A stretch of 64,000 nt of DNA from assembly GCA_921293015.1 (NCBI GenBank), contig OV121086.1, positions 26,894,254 through 26,958,253 on the forward strand, read 5' to 3'. The notes below the pieces were generated by a model. The model saw only the letters and a program-made list of their open reading frames with translations, had not been told where the DNA came from and searched no databases. This document shows, in pieces, positions 20,660 to 32,700 of this stretch. Every line of letters starts with the position of its first letter. Positions within the stretch are counted from its first letter, which is position 1. The position numbers and the translations under genes are program-made. The stretch is from Phorcus lineatus. Taxonomy: Eukaryota > Mollusca > Gastropoda > Trochida > Trochidae.

Positions 20660-21735
20660 AATACTTGCTCTTTACGCAAACTGGTATGGATCAAGCAAGT
20701 GCCTAACATCACACAATAGGAAGTTTAAAATGATGCGTTCAAAACATTTCATAGCAGTGGAAGTTAGAGCGTTCATTTGGGTAGAATTTGTCTTCTTTGG
20801 TACTGGAACAATCATTGATCTTTTCCACATTTCCGGGATAACATTACAATCGATGGAGAGTTGGTATAGTCGGCAAAATATATGGCATAACTGTTCACAA
20901 CAACGTTTTAGGACGATGCCGCACACACCATGAGGTCCCGGTGCTTTCCTTATATTGAGTTATGAATTTTTAGTTGATTGGAGAATGGATCTTTGAACAG
21001 CCGATCATGTTCTTCACACCTTGCCATGCTTGTCGGTTGTTGTTTCCCGTGAATTAGGCTTCAACTAGCAAAGAACAATCGTTTTTATTTTATTTAAGAT
21101 TAGTTTAAGTTCTTTTGTTACCCAAAGCTTGTTGTTTGGGAAAATCTTATTTACCTTTTCCGGGATGATACTGTTGACACAGAAGTTAATATAGCTACTG
21201 ATGGTGTCGGTGATTTCGCATGGGTCGTTGTGGCTTAAAAACATGTCCCAATCGGTGCAATCAAAACAACCTTGTAGCCGACTCGGGATCCCATGACTTC
21301 ACACTTATGGTTTATAGCTCCTTCTGAGTCGTCAGTATCTGCCTATGAGTTGGTATGAAAAACAGCGTTGTGATCAGAAACTTCAAGTGGAGGTTAGCCA
21401 ATCGCTTTGTAGGCCTGTTTGATGTTTCCGTAACAAAGGTCGATTGGGTTTTTTTCTGAGTAGCAAGCTTAACATACTGCTCATAAGTAGGCAATACCAT
21501 TTCAACGTTGAGCCCATGAAGTCACCAAGAACAAATTTTGGGGCATCAAGATTGATCGAATCACATTTCTGGATGTGGTTTGTAACAATTGAAGCAGCAT
21601 GGTTGTAGTTGGCACTTGGAGGAATATATACAAGAACGACAAATATGTGTCCGAATTCACGAGGTAAGTACGTGTACGTGTCTAAGCGACTCTGAGAGAA
21701 GTTCTTTGTCTTGTGTTTTAAGCCTGTCTTGACAA
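20660..21735 (-). pseudogene. LINE relic with endonuclease and RT segments
   Basis: Read on the minus strand from high to low coordinates, this holds a decayed non-LTR retrotransposon of the L2/Rex1/CR1 type. At about 21710-21510 the apurinic endonuclease region reads SQSRLDTYTYLPREFGHIFV, VLVYIPPSANYNHAASI and DAPKFVLGDF. At 21490-21330 follow LPTYEQYVKLATQKKTQ and the PPLEVSDHN-type end of the endonuclease in a shifted frame. At 20926-20675 comes the start of the reverse transcriptase: LKRCCEQLCHIFCRLYQLSI, VIPEMWKRSMIVPVPKK, then TSTAMKCFERIILNF and LLDPYQFA. It ends abruptly at about 20660, before the catalytic palm motifs. Stops and frameshifts make it inactive. Confidence 0.88.
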
Positions 21736-22430
21736 GAATAATTTTTTATTATCAAAATAAATTATATCTATACTCAAATTAAAGGATTACAAAAGGATAG
21801 ATATAATCATATAATCTTGTTTGCAAAGGAAAAATTTAAAGGCCAGTTCAACACTTGCATACTTAAAAATATTTGTAGATACATGTAAAAGAATAATAAT
21901 AAGAATAAATATAAACAGTAACATAAGTAACGTACACCAAAACATTTATGATTCTAAAACAACTACAAAAAAACCCAGAAAAGCTTAATAGAAAATATTG
22001 AATTTTTAAATCGAGGCATCTTTATATGCAGTATAAAGTTGATTTAACAGGTTTGCAGTATTTCATTAAAGTTAAACAAATTAGAATTTTTGCAGACACG
22101 TTTCTATAAATCTCATCAAAACAATCCCTAATATCGTTCATATTTGTTATATGAAATGGATGTACAAAAAGTCACAAGACAAAAAGAACGTGGACCCGAA
22201 AACCCTTATTCGGGACAACAGAGTCAATAAACCCCATTCGTCGAGGTTTACATGCACAAGATTTAAACTTTATCAGATACATTTCGGTTTTTGAGAATGC
22301 AAATAGTTGAGGGACGGATGGACGGCCGGACGCCAGACGCCATCAAATAAGCTTTTAGGGTCTATATCAGGCAAGTTGTTTTAATCTTGCTAAAGGCGAT
22401 AAGCTTATATTTTATGTTACATTCTTGTAC
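21736..22430. other. No gene seen
   Basis: AT-rich. Only chance frames. Confidence 0.35.
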
Positions 22431-22465
22431 CTCGGAACAAGGTCGATTTTAATCAGACTGGCCTC
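22431..22465 (+). repeat. Single arm of the foldback MITE family
   Basis: CCTCGGAACAAGGTCGATTT then TAATCAGACTG is the right arm of the MITE at 7141-7316. No opposite arm is nearby, so it is a fragment. Confidence 0.7.
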
Positions 22466-22903
22466 GGATGGGCCTCTCGGACAAATCGGATGTGAAACAC
22501 AAATCATAAACTATGATGATAATTATGATTTACATATATCGTATCTTCTAGCAGAATATTCAAATGATGTCTCTTGCCATAGTTCTCTACAGCATATACG
22601 AAATAAGGCTCAAATCTGTTCAGTGATATACGCTTCGTTTCTTCAAAACATTTTCTTATTCGCAACCATTATATTTGGCAGAACCAGCTACATAAATAAG
22701 TTGATACAATTAAATATAATCCTCATAAAACCTATTATTGATGTAGTTCATATACTGTAGCTTTCAACAGTTCGAGTCAGAGAAGTCGAGACATTGTGTT
22801 TACATTGATTGAAAACTGTAAATTGACAAAGCAATGAATAAATAATATGAATAAATAAACCGCCTACAGAATAAAAGTATCAGTGATGAAATTATTCGCC
22901 TTA

Positions 22904-24058
22904 TTACCTGGAATACCTTCGTTGATAATGCAAGGGGTCATACCCAAAGTCTTTTTTAAAATAACACATATTTTGACGCTGCCGAAGGTCTCTTCTGTAT
23001 GGGTTGTTTTGTTTTGCAGATGCCAAGCCGTCGTCAATCTTTTCACTGGAACATTCTGAAAAGAAAACCGTATACACAATAAAGCAAACTGCTGTATTAA
23101 AAAAAGAAAACAATACCAAACGACGTACATGTACCATGTTATACTATTTTTAAGAAAGGGTAGTGTTTGGTACCTAAAGAGCGATAACGAATTAAATATC
23201 ATTACCGTTTACGCGTTATATGAAAAGACAGGGCTAATAAAGCGGGGTCTCAAAATGCCTCAAAATTCAAATTATCTCAGCAGGATCACTGTATAAGCCG
23301 TTTTGATCAAGTTACTTTTTACAAGATATGCTCATTTCATAAACTACCTTGTAATAATTCATTAAGATTTAGTACACGTGAGATCTTTGAAGTGAATTTC
23401 AGTCAAAATATTGAGAATCCTCACCTAATACTTTTCGAAATTTGTCCTTACTGAATAAATCAATGTTTTCTCGGTTGTCTTTATAGTATTGCTCGAAATG
23501 TGGGTAAAGCCTCACTTCCATTCGTCCAATCAGCTCTAACCACGTCACTTGAGTAAATGTCTTCAGGGTGATCCCTTCATTTACAAGTTGCTTCAAACCT
23601 TGAACATTTTTCCAATGTAGAAATTTGTTTAAGTACCATTTGACATCGTCAGGAGAATCTACCCAATCACAGATTCTGTATAAACCAACGAAATGGATAT
23701 TTGTCGTGAATCTAACGTGATTTTGCTTCAACATTTTGAAAAAGTCACTGTATGTTTGGCAACATTTTCCACAAGGACTATAATTTTGGAAGATTTCTAT
23801 ATGGAGGTTCCCATATAAAACTTTTTTCTCCAACACGTTTTTCAGGAAGTTGACAATGTGTTCCTCCGCATGCAAGTTTCGATCACTAACAAAAGCTTCT
23901 TGGAGTGGTCTCCCGTTGTGCTTAATGCATAGAAGCGCCACACCGCGGCCTGGTCTGCTAATGTCTGTTGTCCAAAACAGATCGAGAAATTCTTCATCCG
24001 ATGAACGGTGATGGCGATACAAGGGTGGAGGAATTGGACGAGATTTTCTTTCCATCAT
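22904..24058 (-). CDS. AID/APOBEC-like cytidine deaminase, two coding exons
   Basis: Zinc-dependent polynucleotide cytidine deaminase of the AID/APOBEC clade, which converts C to U in single-stranded DNA or RNA. Exon 1 (24058-23425) carries the whole core. H63 and E65 (HAE) and C96 and C99 (SPCGKC) form the zinc and catalytic site. An LY pair follows at 126-127 (FVGLYRICDW), then the GLKQLVNEGITLKTFT strand-helix unit near 154-169 that aligns with GLRRLxxAGVxIxxMT of vertebrate AID. The usual SWSPC is NYSPC here. A donor AG|GTGAGG at 23425 and an acceptor TTTTCTTTTCAG before 23055 join in phase to exon 2 (23055-22904). Exon 2 adds a polar, basic tail of about 50 residues ending at TAA, giving about 261 aa. 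A stop lies just upstream of the ATG, after a pyrimidine-rich AG, so a 5' UTR intron is likely. The core is intact. Substrate and role are not shown by the sequence. Confidence 0.9.
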
Positions 24059-25505
24059 GGATCTAGAACTTCACTTGAAAAAAAGGAGAAAAGATAATCA
24101 ACGATCGTTTTTGTTACTTAGGAAAGCAGGCCTTTGTATAAAACAATATCATTGAGAAAATCCAATGGTATCAACATTTGATATATTACTAAATGTTAAA
24201 ATGTCATCCTCAAAGAAATGTCACAACCAATGAAATATTCATTTCTATATGACAAAATTATGTAATGTATGTTTTTCTTTCAAACTCTGAATCCATCGAA
24301 ACAAAAAATAACTTTTCCGAGTGGTAACAATGGAGTTTGAAGTATGAGGATTTCAGATTTAGTATTCATAACACTCATTAATCATATCTTTGCGAGTGCC
24401 AATGTTCGCCATAATTTACAACACAGACGACTTTCCATGAACAACTTCTATGAAATATCAAGGAGAAATTCTATTAACAAGACATCAAATACAAAAAAAA
24501 TATTTAAAAAAATTTAAAAAATCAAATTGTGTAGATATTTTAGACAATGTCGTTACATAATTATGAATATCAAGTGTATGAATATGACACTCATATTCAA
24601 TGCTGACATAAGTTCAGACAAACATTGCCGTGGTAATAGTTTGTGTCATCATTCCTCCACTTAAACCGTGTTTGATATGTTATATCAATGTTCATTAATA
24701 ATTGTAAGATATATATTTAAAGCGTATGACATATACATCATATTAATAGATTAGAGGAAAACAATAATGAAAAATAAACTTTTACTTTTACTTTCCATTT
24801 GGTATCTTTATAATTGAATATCAATTCGATAGATTTGAAACAATATCAAATATGAAATATCAGATGGTCCTTTGAATTGACTATCGTTATAATTGAATAT
24901 AAATTTGATAGATTTTAGCAAAACATAAAATGTAAAATATCGCTTTGTTCTTGTTTCCTCTCTATTTACTTAAAATGAGGGTTCGCTGGTCAGATAAAGC
25001 TTAATGGGGTACATCAATTACCTAAATATACACTGAGCAGAGTTAAATAGGATAACATAGGAAGCCAAGATATTAACACAATTTTTAACGTACGCACCAT
25101 TACACGCCAACCTGTGTGGACTCCGGACGACCACAAACACCAAATCACTTTCTGTTTACTTTCCGAGAAATGTGATTATAGATTTATTTATGTATCAGCT
25201 AGTACGTGTTGACTTCCCCCGTATATATCTATATTCTGAAACGATTTTAAGTTATACTTATCTATTGTTTAAGATGTATTATTTAAAATCCGTCATTTAT
25301 AATTCAGTATACTGTCTGTCATGCAAATTTATTGCAATATCGAAATATAAAAAACTCATAGCGTTGCCTTTCCTTTCGGAGAAAGGTCTCCTATCACGTG
25401 ATTTATATTGCGCAAGCTGTCACATGATCAAAGTTCCCGGAATCCGTTAAATATAGGTCCATAAACGCTTGTTTGTCTGCTCGTGCAATAACTGTCTTGT
25501 GTAAT
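24059..25505. other. AT-rich upstream region of the deaminase, no gene seen
   Basis: This should contain the 5' UTR and promoter of the minus-strand deaminase, but I cannot place them. A tract TTTATAATTGAATATCAATTCGATAGATTT near 24811-24840 recurs in diverged form at 24885-24920. This is a local duplication of about 75 bp. Confidence 0.4.
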
Positions 25506-25510
25506 CCTAC

Positions 25511-25655
25511 TTCATGTCACTGTTATCATCATACCAAAGTTCATGTCACTGTTATCATCATACCAAAGTTCATGTCACTGTTATCATCATACCAAACTTC
25601 ATGTCACTGTTATCATCATACCAAACTTCATGTCACTGTTATCATCATATGAAAC
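25511..25655 (+). repeat. 29-bp minisatellite, five copies
   Basis: The unit TTCATGTCACTGTTATCATC then ATACCAAAG occurs five times in succession with one or two changes per unit. The last unit ends ATATGAAAC. A short frame through it is not a gene. Confidence 0.9.
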
Positions 25656-28600
25656 TACAAGGCTGTGCAATCAGCTTGTAAAACTACTTGTCACTGTTTT
25701 TGTCAAGCCCACCCAAATATTCAATAGTTATGCTTCGGATGGATAAAGGAATGCACCATGACATGTTTCAATAATGAACGTTGGTTCAAAGACTATACCT
25801 TTCTACAAGTAAGACTAAATGATATATAGCAGAGGCCAAATCATATTCAACCCTATCAATGAAAAAAAACATTTATGATAAACCCTTGTTTCATAAACAT
25901 ATTTTGAAAAAGTGGATCTTTATTTCTTTATTTGTTCCCATACATAATTAGAAAATTAAATCTTCAATATTGTTCATTATGATATAGCAGAGTTGAATTA
26001 ACGAAAAAATTAACGAAGTGTACCAACCCAAATCAAATATTTTCATATTTATTTTTTAGATAAAAAGTTGGTTATCCAATGCAATATTCCCAATAGACCC
26101 TCGGAGAAATAATTAATCAGAAATAACTGTAGATCAATTAAATGTAACAATTAATTTTGTACAAATAATTCTATGCAAGAATCTGTAGAGAAAAAAACAG
26201 TTTAACATCTTTCAAGCAAAATCTATAAAAGCTTAAGATAATGTGCCTGTAACATTTACATTTACCTAACCGATATGATATAAAGCAAAGTGATAAAACA
26301 AATTGTACCACACAAACGCCGAAATCAGTATCTTTTCCAATTTCTTCTCGGAGATGACAATTTTAGACTCTTATATTTCATGTGACATATGATAAATGGA
26401 CAAAAAACTGTTTCGGAAGAAGCCTTCCATTTCTTTTTCGAATCATTTGTCATGAAAACAAGGCCCAACACTTGCATTGCAACATTTACATTTGTTTAAA
26501 TTTTCAATTTAGTACAACTTCAAATTGATCACTTTTGCAAATGAGCTGATCATAAAATAAACTTGATCTTTTGGACAGATATAAGATATTTCTTAGATAG
26601 TGTTTATATATATGTTGCAAGAAGACATGCATATTGTCTTTTTAATAATCTATATATGAAGTAGGTATTTATGATAAAGTCATTTTGTCACTCTTATTTT
26701 AATATTTTGACCCCATATATTTTGAAAAGACAACAAAAATGCCACACAGTAAGTGTAGATTTTACGTGTTTTCAACAATATTTCATTATTAAATAGATAA
26801 AACCAATTAGCATAATCATAAAAAACGCAACTTATTATGATACTAGTTTGAAAACCATTTCATTCAAACGATATACCATAAAACTAAAATAAAGTAGTAG
26901 GATAATTTATCAAACCACAGAACCATTCTACCTTAAAGAATTATAACCTTAACACACGAGTTAGACGTTCATAGATAGACAACCATCGATATCAAAGCAT
27001 TTAGATAAAAATAAAAACATTATAGTTACCAAGGTATAAACTATTATTACAAAGGACCCCGTACACCCCAGTAACTGAATCATGTACCATCATGTATCTT
27101 CTACCTCTACATCAAATAGACATTTACGATCATACACATTGAATCATAATATGCTTGATATCCATTGAGGTATAAACATACATTACAAATAACAATGATA
27201 TCTGCAGTTGTTATGCTTAAGTAAATTCATAAATCTTCTCCGGATACGGAGGTATACTTTCATACGTTTCATGTTTGAAACATCTCACAAGAAAATGTAC
27301 AAAACGTACGACGAATAACAAAAATGCATAAGCATATCACAATTAAATTTGAAAAACAATGAATCATATATAAATATTCAGACTTTTTATAGATTTGTGT
27401 ATGGTATACAGTAGTGTTCTATTACTTGTAGATGTTAATCAAACGAGGTAATGTCATGTCGACACAACTTTATTACGCTGTCAAATTTGCCTAAGAAGAT
27501 ACAAATATATCGTTGCTTATATATTGGTCAGGATTAAATTTCCCAATATATATCAATTATGTATCTATATTAACTCAGAAAAACTTCTTCATAGTTCAAA
27601 TATAAATAGATTTTTTTTAAAACAAAAGTATGGAAATCATTTATATATAAATAAAATATTAATAAAATATATATATATATAAACGAAAAAAAATCACAGA
27701 TACTACTCGTATGTATAGTATACACAAGAATGTTTTTAACAATTATATTATTTCCTTATATATATGTTACAGTACTCACGGCGTTCTGGTAGAGGTACAG
27801 TTGTAATCATGTATATACCTACATTGTAAGTAAGTAACATGGCACCTGTAAAGTATATTGTATCATGCGTTCAATGAATAAAAAAATGTGACGAATGGCC
27901 ATGACGCAAGGGCTAAATATAGTGAACTTTTATATGAAATGGAAAATAGAATGCAAACTTGGGCGTTGGTAATATATCCCCTGTTGTGAATTAGATACAT
28001 AATGACTGACTACCGTCTTTTCTTAACAGAACAGTGACATAACATACCTTACTGAGGTATATTCAACAAGTGTTCTAAAGGATTTTTAACGCCCACTATA
28101 CAATTTGTAGCCTTTAAAACGCTTTTAAAGTTCATTGAAGCAGACGTTTACCGTTAGATATGATTTAAATTTAAGAATTTCGAGATCGTTTATTCCAGGG
28201 AGTTTCTCAATTTATATTGATATGTGAATAAACATAATCTCAATTTATACATGTAGGACAAACTAAGTAAGTTTTCAATTTAGATGAACACCCTTAACCT
28301 TAGAGCATAACGCCGAGGCCATAAGGCCGAGATGTTGATGTAACACTCCTATATTTCTAAATCGGTAGATGACATTAGATGAACTAATCGTAATGCACAT
28401 GTATCGCGCTGAAATGTACAAGTTGTCGCAATAGATTGATTTGCCATTGTCAATTACAATGACAGGTTACAGAGAATATAACATAGTTTCAATATGTTCA
28501 TATACTTGAAGCACCAAAGAGTGATTGAAAATATCAATATATTAAGCATCACTTAAAATTCTGTTTTAGTTCTAAGCAATTAATGAGCACTCATCATTTG

Positions 28601-29760
28601 ATTTAGGACAAAATCCGTATAATTTAACTGGCGTTCATTGTTGAATTGATAGTTTACAACACCTCAAACAACAGTTTACAAATTCGATCCAATGTTTCAT
28701 TTTATACATTAGTGAAATTCTGGGACTGAAGAAATTAAATTTCGATGAATGTCTTCGCAAAGAAAAAATATTAATTTACAACTATTTCGGGAAACAAAAG
28801 AGAATAGTACTCATAAAAAAAATGATATTTGATTTTTCATTTCATAATAACGAATTGTTTAACTAATTGACGTTTCACTGCCAGATATGCCAGCACCGAT
28901 CAACTTGCGTTTCTGACAGTTTCTGAAAAGTTCCCACAAAAAGAAGACTTTACAGAAGAGAATGTAACCTTTACACTTTCGAATGTTATTACAGTGTAAA
29001 TGTACATTTCTCATGCACGCTATGTATGTAAATGAGCTTTACAATTTCGATATTATAGATAAGTAATAGATACATGATGACACAAGCTGTGTATACGAAA
29101 TATCAGCGAGCTATCATATCACGAGGTGACTTTTCTTATACACGTACTCTTGTCAATCATGTATCTGTTTTAACCAATGGGAAACCTTTTGGTAAATGCG
29201 ACCTTTCACCTGACAATCTTTCGGTAAGTGAATATGACCTGTAGATTGCCTGAAGAAACAGCGCAAAGACTATTGATCCAAATTTCCTTAAAAGCGCTTA
29301 ATTTGAACAGATGAATAACTGGGATGTTTAAGATAACCTGATCTACTTCAACATGCTTTCGTCTTCCCTCATCTTAACAGGCATGTATCTTAGTTTTACA
29401 AAATTAATATGTTACTTGCCTGTCTACAGTAATTTCCCCTAGAGAAATCTTTATTTGTAGCCAGTGTCTCTGTTGCAATTTTGTTTGCAGTTATGTCATC
29501 AGTTGTGGTCCTATCCTATTTTTCTTTATCAAAGGGGTAACATTTAGATAGACATTATTACTTGAAAACTCAGATTTATTTCACAAATCAATCGATAGTT
29601 TTCCGGAACGCAATTGTAAATTGCAGGATGTCTTTTCACTTTGCCACCAACTGTTTTTCTCCATATGAAAGTTGGTCATGAGTGCTAAATGGTCAGACAA
29701 TGGAGGACACAGGGGGTGATAACAAACAATTATTTATCACATTTAACATACACATATTTT
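25656..29760. other. 4-kb AT-rich gene desert
   Basis: No exon-like frame, transposon protein or array was seen, apart from repeat B at 26265-26485. Short AT runs occur near 27655-27690. A GCCGAGGCCATAAGGCCGAG near 28311 may be a trace of a LINE 3' tail. Confidence 0.4.
26265..26485 (+). repeat. Dispersed repeat family B, copy 1
   Basis: About 210 bases closely match 32485-32700 in the same orientation, 6.2 kb away. Landmarks: GATATGATATAAAGCAAAGT, CACAAACGCCGAAATCAGTA, CTTCTCGGAGATGACAATTT and GGCCCAACACTTGCATTGC. No inverted ends or coding frame. Confidence 0.8.
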
Positions 29761-29764
29761 CATA

Positions 29765-30340
29765 TGTTAAAGTCCAATAAGGTGACATATCATATCAGTG
29801 GGGGTTTTGGTGCCAGCTTGAAGATAGTCCTTTACACTTTGCAGTCGCTTGTCCACCTCCCTATACTTCTTTTTACGCGACATCCCTCTGCTCCAAATTG
29901 ACACATGATTATCTCATTGCATGATTGTTCCTTCAGGATTAAGTTGATGAACTTAAAGAGGTTGGGAAGGTCCAGAGTTGTTCATTTAAGAATGCCATCC
30001 CTCAACGTGGTTGATTGTTCTGGCACCGTCCTTGTTGAAGTGGTTCCACGTAGCTCGACCAGGAGCCTCAACTCAAGTCTCTGTCATGTAATCTGCAAAC
30101 TGAAGGACGGCAAGGTCCGACAGGTCGGCATCCTGCAGAGCGTTAAACCAAACGTCGTCAATGTCACATATTCGCAGGAGAGGTAGGGCGAACAAGAAGA
30201 TGAAGTGTCAACAATGGAAGTCTTGGTGTAGATCTCTGGAAGGTCGATCTCTTAATGTTGACTTGGTAGAGGGGTATGTGCCACTATCGTGGGGCTGTAG
30301 AAAGGTTAGTTGTGCTTCTGCAATCATATCGGCCACATCT
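29765..30340 (-). pseudogene. MULE (Mutator-like) transposase C-terminal relic
   Basis: Minus-strand frames give the C-terminal signature of animal Mutator-like transposases. In order from high to low coordinates they are DVADMIAEAQ near 30335, DVWFNALQDADLSDLAVLQF then ADYMTET near 30150-30075, and TWNHFNKDGARTINHVEGWH near 30045-29985. After a gap comes MSRKKKYREVDKRLQSVKDY near 29880-29825. The WNH...GPRT-NHxEGWH pattern followed by a KKYRxLDKRL block is characteristic of this family. Stops and a frameshift interrupt it, so it is dead. More of the same element may lie upstream (minus text near 30840-30700), but that part is too weak to name. The plus-strand frames in this region are antisense shadows. 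Confidence 0.8.
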
Positions 30341-32484
30341 CTCAGGATTTCTGAAAGTAGAACAAGAAATAATTGATATTTTCAGAGAAATGAACTTTAT
30401 TAGTGTTTAGAATCTTACAATGATATATTATCAAGATAAGATGATAGGAGAATAATCTACTTATATGTTAATATATAGTATGACTTACATATAATAAGAT
30501 TAATAAAAGATAAACATTATAAAATACTATAAATAGTATGATTCTACTCATGCATACAATGTAGCTCGGAAAGGTATATTGAATGAATTGATCTGCTGTC
30601 CTTCTTAACCAGGTTCTTCACTGATGAAAAACAATTGTCAAAAGCAATCTTGGTATGATTTGGATCATGGTTGTGGATGTTGTTAACTGTTGTAATGTAG
30701 TCGTTGGATGTGTTGATGGTAGCTGGGCATGATGATATGCAACATTGAAATGCTGGTGCCTCTGGTCCTTGTACTCAATACTTATACTCTTGATGTACGA
30801 GGCTTCAGCCTCCTTGACTGTTGGGAATGAATTGAACGTCTTCCTGTACAGTTGTCATTTTGCAATGACTGACTATAAAATTTACTTTCTTAAATTTATA
30901 TATCTACAGTGAGTCAATCATCAGTAGTTAATCATCAACAAATACGAACAATCGCTTATCAATTGTATGAGTGAATATGTTTAATATCCATCAAGGTGGT
31001 GAACTCAGCATTTGACATGACCCCCGAGCATTGTTTATCCTATAGCTAATCCCTGGTGGCCTGGTGGCAAAGTGAGACCAAAAAGTTTTCAGTGGTGACT
31101 TAAGACCTGTTTGTTTTACACTCTGAATGCGTTTCATGATAAGCTTGATATTTGTTGTATCTAATAATTGAGATATATAAAAGTGTCAGGTGATATTTTT
31201 GTTTAGTCGCCTGTCGTCACCGAGCAACTTCCTTTCTTTTGATCTCTGGCTAAATACCTAAATGTGCAACAATGTTCAAATAGCTCAAGGTCTTCGGCCA
31301 GTTGTTTCTAGCTCCGCTCTGGAACCGCCCTTCTCCTTCACGATTGCAGAATCAGAACGTCGGAAATAAGTGTTGGTGATTATTTCGTGACGTTATAAAT
31401 ATAGGTTGAGTTTTCTTGATACATCCTTTATCATTGCGTAGAGATTCAAGGGAAATAAGCCGACCATTGGATAAAAAAAAGGTTATGTGAAATGTTTTAA
31501 TGATGTCTTCTTTCTAGTTACATAAGGATTGATTTAAAATGAATATGAAATATTATGAAATAAAGATGAAATAGTTGAAAAGTATACTTTTATTTTCATA
31601 TTAACTCTCCTCAACGGGAGCTTTATCAAATTCATCTCCAATCTAATCATGACTTTGAAAGTCAGTGGTGCAGTTGTTAGGGAAACGCACGTGCATTCAG
31701 TCTTCCCGTGCATGTAAACACTAATGATCGTTTCTCAATGTCGCATTGCCTCTTTGTGACGATAGTTTTGAATTGTTGCAAAAATGTCTTTTTTTCATTT
31801 TCCCCTATAAAAAGTAACTTTAATTCACGTACACGATATATTCACAAGGCCAAGTTGAGAAATTCATAGTTACTTCATTATCTGTTGGAGTAACATGTCT
31901 TGATTAGGGAAACCAAAAATAATAACGCACAAAACCGATTTGTTTCTAATTCCGTGTTTACTATATCCGAGTACACGGCAACTTATTGAGTGTAAGAACA
32001 CCTCGGCACGTGCACTCCTGGTACAGTATAAGTTACTATGGACAACAAATAGCCGAGTGCAACTAAGGAACTGATTTGTAATTTAAATAATTGTCAAAAT
32101 CGAGGGATGTCTTTTCTGGGGGTTTGCGCAGTGAACGGGTCTAACAATATCTACAGATGCTTACAATAGGCATAGCTTTCCTGATTACAAATCTGATCCT
32201 TTATCGAGATTTTAATAATGCAACATATCTACTTTGTTTCAAAGTACTTTAAAATGCTGAACAAATATAAAAGTTTTTAAAAATCATTTTTGATAAACAA
32301 AATACGTAATTAAGAAAACTTTTCATGCAATTTAAGAAAAGAAAATATAGTTTTATTCTTCTACGAGTTAATCAAAACAGTACAGCTTTAACACAATACA
32401 AATTAAAACTGCCGCTCAAAAAACGACAAGAAAACTTATCGACAAACTCTACCGTTGTATATGTATACAATCGAGAATATCTAA
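30341..32484. other. No gene seen
   Basis: AT-rich. Contains the short shared fragment at 31047-31083 (TAATCCCTGGTGGCC... AGTGAGACCAAA) that matches 6571-6606. Confidence 0.35.
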
Positions 32485-32700
32485 TACCTAACCGGTATGA
32501 TATAAAGCAAAGTGATAAAACGAATCGTACTACACAAACGCCGAAATCAGTACCTTTTCCAATTGCTTCTCGGAGATGACAATTTCAGACGCTTTTATAT
32601 TTCATGTGACATATGATAAAATGACAAAACACTGTTTCAAAAAGCCTTCCATTGCATTTTCGGATCTTTTGTCAAATAAGGCCCAACACTTGCATTGCTC
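32485..32700 (+). repeat. Dispersed repeat family B, copy 2
   Basis: Second copy of the 26265-26485 repeat. The open frame at 32325-32579 runs into it and is not evidence of a gene. Confidence 0.8.

Noticed and set aside
20166-20933. Overlapping plus-strand frames of 86-118 codons
   Set aside because: They cover repeat family A and the antisense of the LINE reverse transcriptase.
22864-23202. 112-codon minus-strand frame overlapping deaminase exon 2
   Set aside because: Wrong frame relative to the splice junction. The exon-2 frame ending at 22904 joins exon 1 in phase.
29689-30376. Three plus-strand frames (70-93 codons)
   Set aside because: Antisense shadows of the MULE transposase relic or its edges.
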